Part shown: piece after piece, positions 1-8,578 of the stretch | Layout: every line of letters starts with the position of its first letter | How positions within the stretch are numbered: position 1 is the stretch's first letter | Source of the DNA: Desulfomonilaceae bacterium | GTDB lineage: Bacteria > Desulfobacterota > Desulfomonilia > Desulfomonilales > Desulfomonilaceae | Length of the DNA: 64,000 nucleotides | Direction: 5' to 3' | Assembly: GCA_041662605.1 (NCBI GenBank) | Contig: JBAZSD010000004.1 | Coordinates: forward strand, 161,741-225,740 | Made by a program: the position numbers and the translations under genes | Notes under the pieces: model-generated | Database searches by the model: none | What the model saw: the letters and a program-made list of their open reading frames with translations, nothing else | What the model was told of the DNA's origin: nothing

Positions 1-1613
1 ACGACGGGATTATCCTCGGCGCCGGCCCTAATGGTCTGACTGTGGCGGCTTATCTCGCCAAAGCCGGCCTGAAGATTCTTCTTTTGGAAAAACGTTTTGA
101 GGCGGGAGGAGGGCTGGCGACGGAACAAGTGACCTTACCGGGATTCCTTCACAACACGCACGCTGTCTATATGCCGATGGTAGATTATGCTCCCCCCTTG
201 ATCGATTTTGATGACTATTTAACCAAGGACTATGATCTTAAGTTCGCGTTCCCATCTCTGGTAATGGCGATGCCTTTCGCTGACGGCTCATCATTGAGGT
301 TGTATCAGGATGTCGAAAAAACGTGCGAATCCATAGCGCAATTTTCAAAAAAAGACGCCGAAACTTACAGTAAAATCCAAGTCAGATTTAAGGAATTAAC
401 GGAAGATTTCCTCGGACCGGCTACCTATGAAATGGCGAAACCGGCTTTTGAACAGATGATCAAGCTGGTGGCCACGGATGTTGGCCGGGAAATCACCGCT
501 TACACGGAAAAAACCCCGAGAGACATAGTCAATGACCTGTTCGAAAATGATCGGGTTAGAACCATGTTCCTTTACCTGTCCTGCATGTGGGGACTTAACT
601 ATGATCTCGAAGGCGTGAGTTATCTGGTTCCCCTCCTGATCAACAGGGCCACTAACTACAGACTTGTGGTAGGCGGATCACACCACTTGGCTCATTTATT
701 CACCAAGGTCCTTTATCGAAACGGTGGGATGATCATTTCCCCTGTCACGATAAAAAGAATCATACTGGAAAATGGAGCGGCTGCCGGCGTGGAACTCGAA
801 GACGGCGTTGTCTACAAGGCTAGAAAATTCGTTGCAAGCAGCTTAGACCCATTTCAAACATTTTTTAAGTATGTGGGGGACAACAATCTCGATCCAACCT
901 TCGTAACCAGACTCAAGGACTGGCAGTGGGAAAGATCGAGCCTTTTCCATGTACATCTAGCGCTGGATGAAGCGCCTCAATTCAAAGCGGCCGCACAAAA
1001 CGCAGACATGAATAACGCGCTGATCACCGTACTTGGTTACGAAAATCTTGACAATCTTATCAAGCATTATGACGCCATCCACAGCGGCGAGATGTTCCCA
1101 GGAGGATTCAACTGCTGTTTTCCGTCCATGCATGATCCCAAACAGGCGCCCCCTGGGAAACACACGGCCCTAATCTCGTTGCACGCTCCATATGACCTCA
1201 AAGATGGTGGAGCGGAAAAGTGGTATCGCATCCGAGAAAAAGAAGCCGATCGATGTGTTGAATTGCTCGGGAAATACGCTCCAAATGTCTCTGGGTCAAA
1301 CATTCTGTGGAGATACATAACCTCGCCTCTCGACATTGGGAACAAGTTTGCCGACATGGTGAAAGGCTCCTACAAACAGGGCGCTTATCTGCCACTGCAA
1401 ATGGGATATCTACGCCCCAACGAAGAGTGTTCGCAATATGCTACTCCTGTTAAGAACCTGTACGTTTGCGGCGCAAGCACGTTCCCCGGTGGCCTTATCA
1501 CTTTCGGTCCCGGTTATAACGCAGCCAACAGAATCGCCGAGGATCTAGGTATAGATCGTTGGTGGGGCGAACCGAAATGTGTGCAAAAGGCAAAAGCGAA
1601 AGGCACACTTTAG
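1..1613 (+). CDS. Phytoene-desaturase-like FAD oxidoreductase, 5' partial
   Basis: The reading frame is open from base 3 and its first residues already form the dinucleotide-binding motif GAGPNG, so the true start lies upstream of the window; the GTG at 42 falls inside the Rossmann fold and cannot be the start. An acidic residue ends strand 2 (LLLEKRFEAGGG), and the C-terminus carries the FAD-closing segment (NLYVCGASTFPGG, then GPGYNAANRIAEDLG) typical of the CrtI / COG1233 family. These enzymes desaturate, saturate or isomerise hydrophobic substrates with FAD. The gene is paralogous to the one at 1930 (shared GGG...LPGFL block), and the two may work as a pair. The substrate is unknown; carotenoid genes are absent, so a carotenoid role is unlikely. 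Confidence 0.85.
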   Translation, partial: DGIILGAGPNGLTVAAYLAKAGLKILLLEKRFEAGGGLATEQVTLPGFLHNTHAVYMPMVDYAPPLIDFDDYLTKDYDLKFAFPSLVMAMPFADGSSLRLYQDVEKTCESIAQFSKKDAETYSKIQVRFKELTEDFLGPATYEMAKPAFEQMIKLVATDVGREITAYTEKTPRDIVNDLFENDRVRTMFLYLSCMWGLNYDLEGVSYLVPLLINRATNYRLVVGGSHHLAHLFTKVLYRNGGMIISPVTIKRIILENGAAAGVELEDGVVYKARKFVASSLDPFQTFFKYVGDNNLDPTFVTRLKDWQWERSSLFHVHLALDEAPQFKAAAQNADMNNALITVLGYENLDNLIKHYDAIHSGEMFPGGFNCCFPSMHDPKQAPPGKHTALISLHAPYDLKDGGAEKWYRIREKEADRCVELLGKYAPNVSGSNILWRYITSPLDIGNKFADMVKGSYKQGAYLPLQMGYLRPNEECSQYATPVKNLYVCGASTFPGGLITFGPGYNAANRIAEDLGIDRWWGEPKCVQKAKAKGTL

Positions 1614-1623
1614 GAGACGAAAT

Positions 1624-1884
1624 ATGAAAGTCAACTCGACTGGTCTGGGAAAAACCACCATGGTGGCGCACTTCGCCAGCCTGGAAAAGATTAGCGGCGA
1701 ATCTGAGCCTGCCATGAGGCTGAGCATCGAAGCGACAGAACCTGTTCATTGGTCCATCAAAGCGACTGTGGGCGGGGATGATCTCCGAACTTTCGCCCGT
1801 CTCATGTTCAAACCGTGCAATTTCTTCGCCGTGTTAAAATTATTGTTTTTCGGCAAGAAGCTTTCATCACCGGAAGCTCATTAG
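1624..1884 (+). CDS. Small unknown protein between two FAD oxidoreductases
   Basis: An 86-residue ORF starts at an ATG preceded by AGGAGACGAAAT, a good Shine-Dalgarno 10 bases after the stop of the upstream oxidoreductase. A frame extension to 1579 overlaps that gene and is ignored. The protein has no membrane helix strong enough to call and no motif I recognise; residues 40-75 mix beta-prone and hydrophobic segments (IEATEPVHWSIKATVGGDD, then FFAVLKLLFF). Its position and ribosome site suggest it is translated with the operon, possibly as a small partner of the flanking flavoproteins. Function unknown. Confidence 0.5.
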   Translation: MKVNSTGLGKTTMVAHFASLEKISGESEPAMRLSIEATEPVHWSIKATVGGDDLRTFARLMFKPCNFFAVLKLLFFGKKLSSPEAH

Positions 1885-1929
1885 CCGACGCTCCTGTCCA
1901 AACCCTGAACAAACAAAGGAGGCCTCTCC

Positions 1930-3594
1930 ATGCCAGATAAGATTTACGACGCGATAGTGGTCGGCGGCGGTCACCAGGGAACTATTATAGCCTGCTATTT
2001 GCAGCACGCCGGTATGAAGACTGTTGTATATGAACGTCAACATGAACTGGGAGGCGGGGCCTGTGGAGAGGAATTACCCCTACCCGGATTTCTTCAGAAC
2101 CCATGCGCCCATTGGACTAGATTTTATGGTCATCCAGCTTATGAAGATTTTAAACTGCGTAATCTTGGCCTCTCATATGTGTTTCCGGACCATAGCGAAG
2201 GCATGATTTACGACGACGGCATGGCCTTCATGGGCTACACGGCCTGGAAAGTGATCGACGAAAATACCGGACGAGCTGAATTTAATGAGATCAACGCACA
2301 GAAGACGATAGATCAGATTTCCCGGTTTTCAAAAAGAGACGCTGACACAGCTTATGATCTCCTGGAGAAATACAAGAAGAAATGGCGAGCGGCCTTCCAT
2401 GAATGGAGATACAACCCACCTACCCCATGGGGAGTAAATGACGCCTTTGAACGTCTAATCGGCGATAAAGAAGCCCCAATACCACCGGAGTACCAGTTCT
2501 ACACTTCCCAGCAGATTGCTTTTGATCTCTTTGAAAGTGACTACCTGCGCACGCTTTTTATGCGCTCCTGCATGACATCCAGTGGGGTCTTTCCCAACGA
2601 CGGCATAGGCATCTACAAGACTCTTCATACGCTTGGACTAATTCTGTCATGGGAACCCGCTTCCATTGCGATAGGTGGAACACATGCGATAACTCACGCT
2701 CTCCAGAGAGCCTTCAGTTCCATGGGCGGTGAATTTGTCGTAGAAACCGGAGTTGAAAGAGCTATCATCGAAAACGGAAGAGCTACTGGAGTATTACTCA
2801 AGGATGGCAGGGAGATCGGGGCCCGACATCTAGTTGTCAGTGACATGAACACCACTCAGACAATCCTGCAACTCATCGGTGAAGAACACGTTCCATCCAA
2901 GATAGCTCATCGGGCCAAGAATATTCTTCGGGATCGCGCCCAATTGTTTTGGGGGAACTTCGCTCTTCATGAACTCCCCGAATACACGGCCGCCAAGGAT
3001 AATCCGGAAATCGGCTTGTGCCCGAGGTTGAACTGGGGTCCGAAAGACCCTGATTATTTTGCGACGAGGCATCAGGCTGAACTTTTTGTAAAGGGCATAC
3101 CTGACAAGCTGGTAGCAATTGTGGCGCCTGACAGCATTTGGGATAAGACGAGGTCCCCTGACGGAAAACATACCATTCTAATCGAACAGTTTACAGCTCC
3201 TTATAGATTTTTCAGCGATAGGGAATGGTTGAAAATGAAAAGCGATGTTGTCGAAATCATGAGAGAGCAATGGTCGTGGTATGCTCCCAATATGACCAAA
3301 GATAACGTTATCGCTACTCATATCACCACCCCAATGGATGTTCAGATGCGCAATATAAATATGCCGCAAGGGGGTTGGACGGGCGAAGACATGATTGCTT
3401 CCCAGATGGGGCGCATGCGACCGTTCCCCGAGTTAGCCTTCTATAGACTGCCTGTGAAAAATATTTATCTGGCTTCGGCTGCAGCTCATTCAGGCCCTGG
3501 CATAGGTCGAGGCAGCGCTTACAATTGCTTTAAAGTGATTGCAGAAGACTTTGGACTCCCTAAAATATGGGAGCAAAAAGGTAGAGCCTACTAG
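1930..3594 (+). CDS. Phytoene-desaturase-like FAD oxidoreductase
   Basis: A 554-residue protein with a strong ribosome site (AAAGGAGG) upstream of its ATG. Residues 7-45 form the FAD fold (VVGGGHQG, then VVYERQHELGGGACGEE). The C-terminus has the second FAD-binding element (NIYLASAAAHSGPGIGRGSAYN), as in CrtI/COG1233 proteins. Like its upstream paralogue it has the LPGFLQN block after the glycine-rich stretch. The Gly-His-Gln in the first nucleotide loop differs from the usual GxGxxG filling (GGGHQG). A soluble FAD-dependent dehydrogenase, saturase or isomerase is likely. It lies between the small protein and the SDR gene with short spacers, so it is part of the region A operon. Confidence 0.85.
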   Translation: MPDKIYDAIVVGGGHQGTIIACYLQHAGMKTVVYERQHELGGGACGEELPLPGFLQNPCAHWTRFYGHPAYEDFKLRNLGLSYVFPDHSEGMIYDDGMAFMGYTAWKVIDENTGRAEFNEINAQKTIDQISRFSKRDADTAYDLLEKYKKKWRAAFHEWRYNPPTPWGVNDAFERLIGDKEAPIPPEYQFYTSQQIAFDLFESDYLRTLFMRSCMTSSGVFPNDGIGIYKTLHTLGLILSWEPASIAIGGTHAITHALQRAFSSMGGEFVVETGVERAIIENGRATGVLLKDGREIGARHLVVSDMNTTQTILQLIGEEHVPSKIAHRAKNILRDRAQLFWGNFALHELPEYTAAKDNPEIGLCPRLNWGPKDPDYFATRHQAELFVKGIPDKLVAIVAPDSIWDKTRSPDGKHTILIEQFTAPYRFFSDREWLKMKSDVVEIMREQWSWYAPNMTKDNVIATHITTPMDVQMRNINMPQGGWTGEDMIASQMGRMRPFPELAFYRLPVKNIYLASAAAHSGPGIGRGSAYNCFKVIAEDFGLPKIWEQKGRAY

Positions 3595-3606
3595 AAGGGA
3601 GCGTAG

Positions 3607-4362
3607 ATGAGACGACTTGAAGGTCGAGTCGCTATTGTGACAGGCGCGGGCAAGGGTCTGGGCCGAGCTTTCTGCGTTAAACTCGCCGGCGAAGGAGCAA
3701 AAATAGTCGCTGTTACAAGGGCCGACCTGGACGGGCTCAAAGAAACCGAAAAGCTTGTAAAGGATGTTGGCAGTGACGCTATAATCAGCCAGGTGGACGT
3801 GTCCAACGAAGCCGACACCCTAAGAATGGCCCAGGAAGCTCTTGATAAATTTCACAGAATCGACATTCTGGTGAATAATGCCGCATATTACTATGGAGTA
3901 AAAAGAAAGCCTTTCCATGAGATTACATCAGATGAATGGGACAAAATGATGGCGGTCAATCTAAAAGGCCCCTGGCTATGTTCCAAAGCGGTTTTCGAAG
4001 CGATGAAATCTCTGGGCAAAGGCAAAATTATCAATTTGACCTCAGAAGTTTTCTTTACAGGTTCCCATGGTTTTGTTCACTACGTCTCATCCAAGGGAGG
4101 CGTCATTGGTCTTACCCGAGCCCTGGCCGTGGAACTCGGGCCTCACGGAGTATGTGTTAACGCTGTGGCCCCTGGATATACAGATACTGAAGCAAGCCGC
4201 ACAATTGCGGACGTCAACAAATATGATACCAGCAAGACGCCTCTGAAAAGGCTGGAAAGTCCTGAAGACCTGGTCGGGATTGTAGCCTTTCTTGCTTCTG
4301 ATGAAAGTAATTTCATAACCGGACAGACCATCCTGGTCGATGGAGGCAGAGCCATGCATTGA
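3607..4362 (+). CDS. Short-chain dehydrogenase/reductase (SDR, classical)
   Basis: A 251-residue classical SDR. It has the cofactor motif TGAGKGLG at residues 12-19, the NNAA element at 90-93 and the catalytic Ser146, Tyr159, Lys163 set (YVSSK). The C-terminal ASDESNFITGQTILVDGG is typical of FabG-like enzymes. It starts 12 bases after the upstream stop, behind a purine-rich GAAGGGAGC site. It should oxidise a hydroxyl or reduce a carbonyl on a pathway intermediate with NAD(P). Context with two desaturase-like proteins and a phosphotransferase pair suggests an alcohol/ketone step in the same pathway. Cofactor preference is not decided here. Confidence 0.9.
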   Translation: MRRLEGRVAIVTGAGKGLGRAFCVKLAGEGAKIVAVTRADLDGLKETEKLVKDVGSDAIISQVDVSNEADTLRMAQEALDKFHRIDILVNNAAYYYGVKRKPFHEITSDEWDKMMAVNLKGPWLCSKAVFEAMKSLGKGKIINLTSEVFFTGSHGFVHYVSSKGGVIGLTRALAVELGPHGVCVNAVAPGYTDTEASRTIADVNKYDTSKTPLKRLESPEDLVGIVAFLASDESNFITGQTILVDGGRAMH

Positions 4363-4589
4363 TACTATGCAAACACCATCGTCGGAGAGGGACATTCTCT
4401 TCCACTTATTGGATCGTGGGTAGAATCGCTCATCGCTACGAGGAACTCCGATTGCCTGTTCCTCAAGTGGCGCTCATAAATTCTGTTCATGTTCTCTCCG
4501 ACAGGTGTGCACGCATATACTGGGCCAGTCGTTATGTTCCAGCGTTCTATCAACCCTTTCCAACATTTCAAAAGGAAGAGAGAGAACCC

Positions 4590-6272
4590 ATGAAAGTTTA
4601 CGATGTTGTACCTGGCTTGGAATTTGACGCAGAGCGCGACCTGGCGCAATCACCCGCATGGTTTTTAGACGCAACGCATTCCGTCCCACCATGGACACCT
4701 ATGTTCGGATGGTTCTGGATCAATTTTTGTCGTCATGGGATGCAGTATGGCGCGGAGAAGTTGTCCTTGCCCACGGTTCATGGATGGGATTGGCGATTCA
4801 TGAACGGAGGCGGCTATCTCACACTGCTCCTTGTAAAAAGCGAAGAAGAAAAACAGAGAAGAGAAGTAGAGTTCCGGAAGGCCATCCTCCCCTTGATTCA
4901 AGACTATGACGGGGTCTGGAACGGATTCGTCAAAGAAATCCTGGGACATTATGAGAATTTGAAAAAACTGGATCTTGACTCTGCTTCAAACATCGAGCTT
5001 CTCGACAACTTTGAAGAGACTATCAATACTTGTCGGCGTATGTGGGAAATACATATGTACATGATGTATGGAACATATACCGCCTACATTCTTTTCGAGA
5101 ACATGTGTCGTGAATTAGCTGGGATAGACGACACGTCTCCTGTGTTCCACCACATAGTCTCAGGCTTCGACAACAAGGTGTTTCAGGTTGACCGACGGCT
5201 CTGGCAGTTTTCCAAGATAGCGTCAGAACAGGGACTTGCCGGCGTATTTCTTGAAAACCAAGAAGTGGACATACGTGGAAAATTAGAGGAATCGGAAAAG
5301 GGAAGAAACTTCTTAAAGGATTTCAGTGAGTTCCTTAAGGAGGATGGATGGCGTATGCAACGAATGTCCGAGATGAACCTGCCGACATGGGTAGAAGACC
5401 CAACCCCACCACTTTCTATGGTCAAACAATTTATCCTTAAAGGAGGATCGTTTGATCTCGACGAGGAAAGAAATAAGCGAAGTATCGAAAGAAATGAAGC
5501 TGAAAAACAGCTCCTTGCCAAGGTTCCTTCAGAGCGACGAGCCTGGCTCGAACCTCTGATGCGTCTGGCTCAAAAAAGTGGCATTTTCAGTGAGGAGCAC
5601 GACCATTATCTTGATCTCTACACACATGCGATGATGCGCAGAAGCGCATTGGGAATCGGTAGACGTTTCGCGAAAAGCGGAACAATCGATAATCACGAAG
5701 ACATTTTTTTTCTCATCCCCGATGAAGTTCGGCGCGCAGGACTAAACCCCGGTTCATTTGATCTCCGTTACGTTGTGGACAGACGGAAAACAGACTGGTT
5801 GGAATGGCAAAAAACTCCTAATCCACCTGCCATCTTAGCTGAAGGATTCGATTTAGACCAAGCAATGGGAATCTTGGTCAAATCAAATGATCCTATAGCC
5901 CTTAAAGTGGTAGTAGGCTCAATGCCGCAGGTTAAGCCTGAACTAAAAGCTGACTTGTATGGCACATGCGGATCACCGGGTGTGGCGGAAGGAACAGCTA
6001 GGGTTATCGTAACGGAAGATGAACTTCACCTGATAAAGGAAGGAGACATCTTGGTTGCGGTAAGCACTTCGCCTAGCTGGACTCCTGTTTTTTCGATGAT
6101 CAAGGGTGTTGTAGTAGACCGTGGGGCAAGCCTATCCCATGCGGCCATTGTGGGACGTGAATACGGAATTCCGGTCATCATGAACGTTTTTGAAGGCACA
6201 GCCAAGATCAGGTCGGGCCAACGAATAAGAGTGGATGCCAACTTGGGGGCGGTTTTCATCCTCGACAAGTAG
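4590..6272 (+). CDS. Phenylphosphate-synthase-like alpha subunit (PEP-synthase mobile/His domain)
   Basis: Start chosen at 4590 (MKVYDVVPGLEF) behind AAGGAAGAGAGAG; the frame stays open upstream to 4359 but that part looks non-coding, leaving a 227-base gap after the SDR gene with no recognised content. The 560-residue protein has a large unassigned substrate-binding region followed by the PEP-utiliser mobile domain (about 465-560). The phospho-accepting histidine is His517 in GASLSHAAIVGREYGIP. In the Thauera phenol pathway the equivalent subunit carries phosphoryl from the ATP-grasp partner to phenol. Here a Ser replaces the Cys that commonly precedes the histidine, and the protein is about 50 residues shorter than its paralogue at 17142. 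The substrate is probably not the same. Confidence 0.8.
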   Translation: MKVYDVVPGLEFDAERDLAQSPAWFLDATHSVPPWTPMFGWFWINFCRHGMQYGAEKLSLPTVHGWDWRFMNGGGYLTLLLVKSEEEKQRREVEFRKAILPLIQDYDGVWNGFVKEILGHYENLKKLDLDSASNIELLDNFEETINTCRRMWEIHMYMMYGTYTAYILFENMCRELAGIDDTSPVFHHIVSGFDNKVFQVDRRLWQFSKIASEQGLAGVFLENQEVDIRGKLEESEKGRNFLKDFSEFLKEDGWRMQRMSEMNLPTWVEDPTPPLSMVKQFILKGGSFDLDEERNKRSIERNEAEKQLLAKVPSERRAWLEPLMRLAQKSGIFSEEHDHYLDLYTHAMMRRSALGIGRRFAKSGTIDNHEDIFFLIPDEVRRAGLNPGSFDLRYVVDRRKTDWLEWQKTPNPPAILAEGFDLDQAMGILVKSNDPIALKVVVGSMPQVKPELKADLYGTCGSPGVAEGTARVIVTEDELHLIKEGDILVAVSTSPSWTPVFSMIKGVVVDRGASLSHAAIVGREYGIPVIMNVFEGTAKIRSGQRIRVDANLGAVFILDK

Positions 6273-6361
6273 TCTAGGGCCTGAAGGACAGATATCTGAA
6301 TCGTTCATTCGGGTGAGTTTTTTACCCGGACCTTCTCCCTCTCCGGAAAGGACGGATTCAT

Positions 6362-7387
6362 ATGGCCAAGAAATGGATCTACTGGTTCGACGAACTCGGC
6401 GCGGATTTTAATGAACTGGTTGGCAAAAAATGCGCCAACCTCGGAGAAATGACGAAGCTTGGCATGAAAGTGCCGCCGGGCTTCGCTATATCTGTGGATG
6501 GGTACGAACGATTCATGGAAGAAAGTGGAGCTGGGGAAGAAGTAAAGCGATACTTCCATGACAATAGGCACGAGATAAATCAAGTTGGAAAAATGATAGA
6601 GGCGAGTCGTGAGATACGTCGCATCATCGAGTCCAAGAGTTTACCCCAAGAAATGGCTCAGGAGTTACATCAAAGTTACGCTTCTCTCTGCGATCAGGTC
6701 GGTCTCCACGACCTACCTGTAGCCGTCCGATCCAGTGGCGCTGTTAGTATGCCAGGTCAAATGGAAACCTATCTGAATGTACGAGGGAAGAACGATGTCG
6801 AAAGAAAGGTGATAAAGGTCTGGGGGAGCGCTTTCACCACTAGGGCGATAGCGTTTCGGATTGAGAATAATATGGACATTGCCAAGGCCCCGATAGGCGT
6901 AGCTGTTCTTAAAATGGTCAACGCAAAATGCGCAGGGGTCGTTCTTACAGTCTTACCAACAACTGGTGACATGACCAAGGTAGTAGTCGAGGGCAATTGG
7001 GGACTTGGTGAGAGTGTCGTTAGCGGAGAAATTACTCCGGATCAGTTCATCGTCGACAAGACATGCGGGGAGTGTGAAACCACAATAAGCTCAAAGACGA
7101 AAATGGTTTGCTACGGCCCAGTTGGGACCTGCGTGGCGGAAGTACCGCGCGATTTACGATGTGCAGCATGTTTGGGCTCCGATGAGCTGACCGAGATAGT
7201 CCGCATAGCTAAAGAAGTGGAAGCTTACTTCAATCTACCCCAAGACATGGAATGGGTAATCGATCAGGACCTGCCTTTTCCCGAAAACATTTATTGGGTT
7301 CAGGCTCGTCCAGCGAAGTTCACCAAGAGAAAACAGGACGAATCGCAATATCTTGCGGATCTAATGTCTCAGATCTTCAGGATGTGA
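6362..7387 (+). CDS. Phenylphosphate-synthase-like beta subunit (PPDK_N ATP-grasp domain)
   Basis: This 341-residue protein is the stand-alone ATP-binding half of a PEP-synthase/PPDK enzyme. It contains KCANLGEM near residue 23, AVRSS at 121, GNWGLGESVVSGEITPDQF near 220, and the C-terminal Asp-Met-Glu-Trp / QARP element. Normally the ATP-grasp part transfers phosphoryl to the histidine of the mobile domain, here supplied by the gene just upstream. The loop after AVRSS reads GAVSMPGQMETYLN, which resembles PPDK (AVSMPGMMDT) rather than the PEP-synthase form TAEDLPxASFAGQ present in its paralogue at 19005. It starts at ATG 6362 after AAAGGACGG. Confidence 0.8.
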   Translation: MAKKWIYWFDELGADFNELVGKKCANLGEMTKLGMKVPPGFAISVDGYERFMEESGAGEEVKRYFHDNRHEINQVGKMIEASREIRRIIESKSLPQEMAQELHQSYASLCDQVGLHDLPVAVRSSGAVSMPGQMETYLNVRGKNDVERKVIKVWGSAFTTRAIAFRIENNMDIAKAPIGVAVLKMVNAKCAGVVLTVLPTTGDMTKVVVEGNWGLGESVVSGEITPDQFIVDKTCGECETTISSKTKMVCYGPVGTCVAEVPRDLRCAACLGSDELTEIVRIAKEVEAYFNLPQDMEWVIDQDLPFPENIYWVQARPAKFTKRKQDESQYLADLMSQIFRM

Positions 7388-7419
7388 TGAAGCCAAATCC
7401 CAGTTAGCGGAGGGCATCT

Positions 7420-8079
7420 ATGACCAGCCTTTTCACTCAGTATTGGGATGTAATCCCAGGAAAATTCGACGAGTACTCTGGATTTATAACCAACGAGTAC
7501 GTTCCGACAATGGAAAGACTGGGCCTCAAGCTTCTCGGCGGTTTTTATGTCGCGGTAGGCCAGGGACCTCGGATAATTGTCGTGGGCACAGTCGAGAAAG
7601 AAGACTATTTGCGACGAATTCTGGCCACGGAGGATTACAGGATCGTTACGGAAAAACTTTTGTCTCTGGTTTGCAAGTACGCCAGCAAATTATATGTTTC
7701 CAGCGGTAGACTGACTAAGGAACCTTACCATATTCAAACTGGAGCTTGGAAATTCAATCAGTACTATAACGTTCTCCCTGGGAAAGAAGTCGACCATTAT
7801 CTGTTTGTTAAAGATGAATGTATTCCCGGCATGAAAGAGTTGAGTGTGCCTGTGACCGGCGCATGGCGCATGGTGATAGGTGATGGCCCAAGAATTCTTG
7901 CCGAATGTACAGGCCGGACGATGGTCGACATCGCAGGCTGTATCGACTCAGATCTTTTTCGAAAACTTGTCCGAAAGCTTAAGAAAAATTTCGCCACTGA
8001 TTATAATAGCCGAATACTTGCGCCTACAGGAAGGATTGAGATTCCGTCACTTATCAGGGACATGATGAAGGGTTTTTAG
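7420..8079 (+). CDS. Tandem alpha-beta-barrel (NIPSNAP/ABM-like) protein
   Basis: A 219-residue protein built of two similar halves. QYWDVIPGKFDEYSGFITNE at about 7-26 is echoed by QYYNVLPGKEVDHYLFVKDE at about 114-133, and VGQGPRI by IGDGPRI about 30 residues later in each half. The pattern of a strand, PGK turn, long helix and GPRI strand fits the dimeric ferredoxin-like barrel superfamily (NIPSNAP, ABM, DABB). Such folds bind small hydrophobic molecules and sometimes act as isomerases, cyclases or monooxygenases. It starts 32 bases after the ATP-grasp gene with an AGCGGAGGG site. Exact role unknown; an oxygenase role is unlikely in an anaerobe. Confidence 0.6.
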   Translation: MTSLFTQYWDVIPGKFDEYSGFITNEYVPTMERLGLKLLGGFYVAVGQGPRIIVVGTVEKEDYLRRILATEDYRIVTEKLLSLVCKYASKLYVSSGRLTKEPYHIQTGAWKFNQYYNVLPGKEVDHYLFVKDECIPGMKELSVPVTGAWRMVIGDGPRILAECTGRTMVDIAGCIDSDLFRKLVRKLKKNFATDYNSRILAPTGRIEIPSLIRDMMKGF

Positions 8080-8231
8080 TTCGATCCAACATGCTTCCGG
8101 TCTATGGATAGCCGGGAAATGTTCGAAGAAGACGTTTCAGCCTTTTGCAACATAGGTTTGTCTATGATGGGTCAGCTAAAAACCGTATTTCTCTTCTCTC
8201 TAGTAGTTATGGTTTAGAAAGGAGTTCGACG

Positions 8232-8552
8232 ATGTACGTCCGAATGACATTCTTTCGTGTCAAAGAAGGTAAAATGGATGATCTCCGAAATCTTTACAAC
8301 AAGGAGGTCATACCTGCCCACAAGAACCATAAAGGTGTCAGATTTGTTCATCTTCTGGAATGCCAGGACAGCGTTAACGATGGTATCTCAGTAACCGCAT
8401 GGGATACTAAAGCCGACGTAGACGCTTATGAGAAGAGCGGTGATTATGAAAAGCTCGTCACGATGTTTGGAGAGATGTACAGTGGCGAACCGGTCTTAAA
8501 GTCCTATGAGATAACAGCAAGTTCCGAACCTATTCTTCTAAGAATTTTCTAG
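8232..8552 (+). CDS. ABM-type dimeric alpha-beta-barrel protein
   Basis: A 106-residue protein from ATG 8232, set by the AAAGGAG site nine bases upstream; an in-frame extension to 8145 lacks coding character. MYVRMTFFRVKEGKMDDLRNLY at the start and a later VTAWDTKADVDAYEKSGDYEKLV match the antibiotic-biosynthesis-monooxygenase/quinol-monooxygenase fold: strand, KEGK turn, helix, strand with a Trp, helix. It is a single-domain relative of the preceding tandem protein. The 152 bases between them hold no clear element. It may bind or rearrange an intermediate of the region A pathway; function is inferred from fold only. Confidence 0.6.
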   Translation: MYVRMTFFRVKEGKMDDLRNLYNKEVIPAHKNHKGVRFVHLLECQDSVNDGISVTAWDTKADVDAYEKSGDYEKLVTMFGEMYSGEPVLKSYEITASSEPILLRIF

Positions 8553-8578
8553 ATAAATCGGCCGCCTCGAACTCAGAT

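Noticed and set aside
1..3594. Carotenoid biosynthesis cluster
   Set aside because: The two CrtI-like proteins are not accompanied by phytoene synthase, GGPP synthase or cyclase genes in the window.
4359..4589. In-frame N-terminal extension of the region A alpha subunit
   Set aside because: It has no ribosome site at its 5' end, its composition looks non-coding, and a clear purine-rich site precedes ATG 4590.
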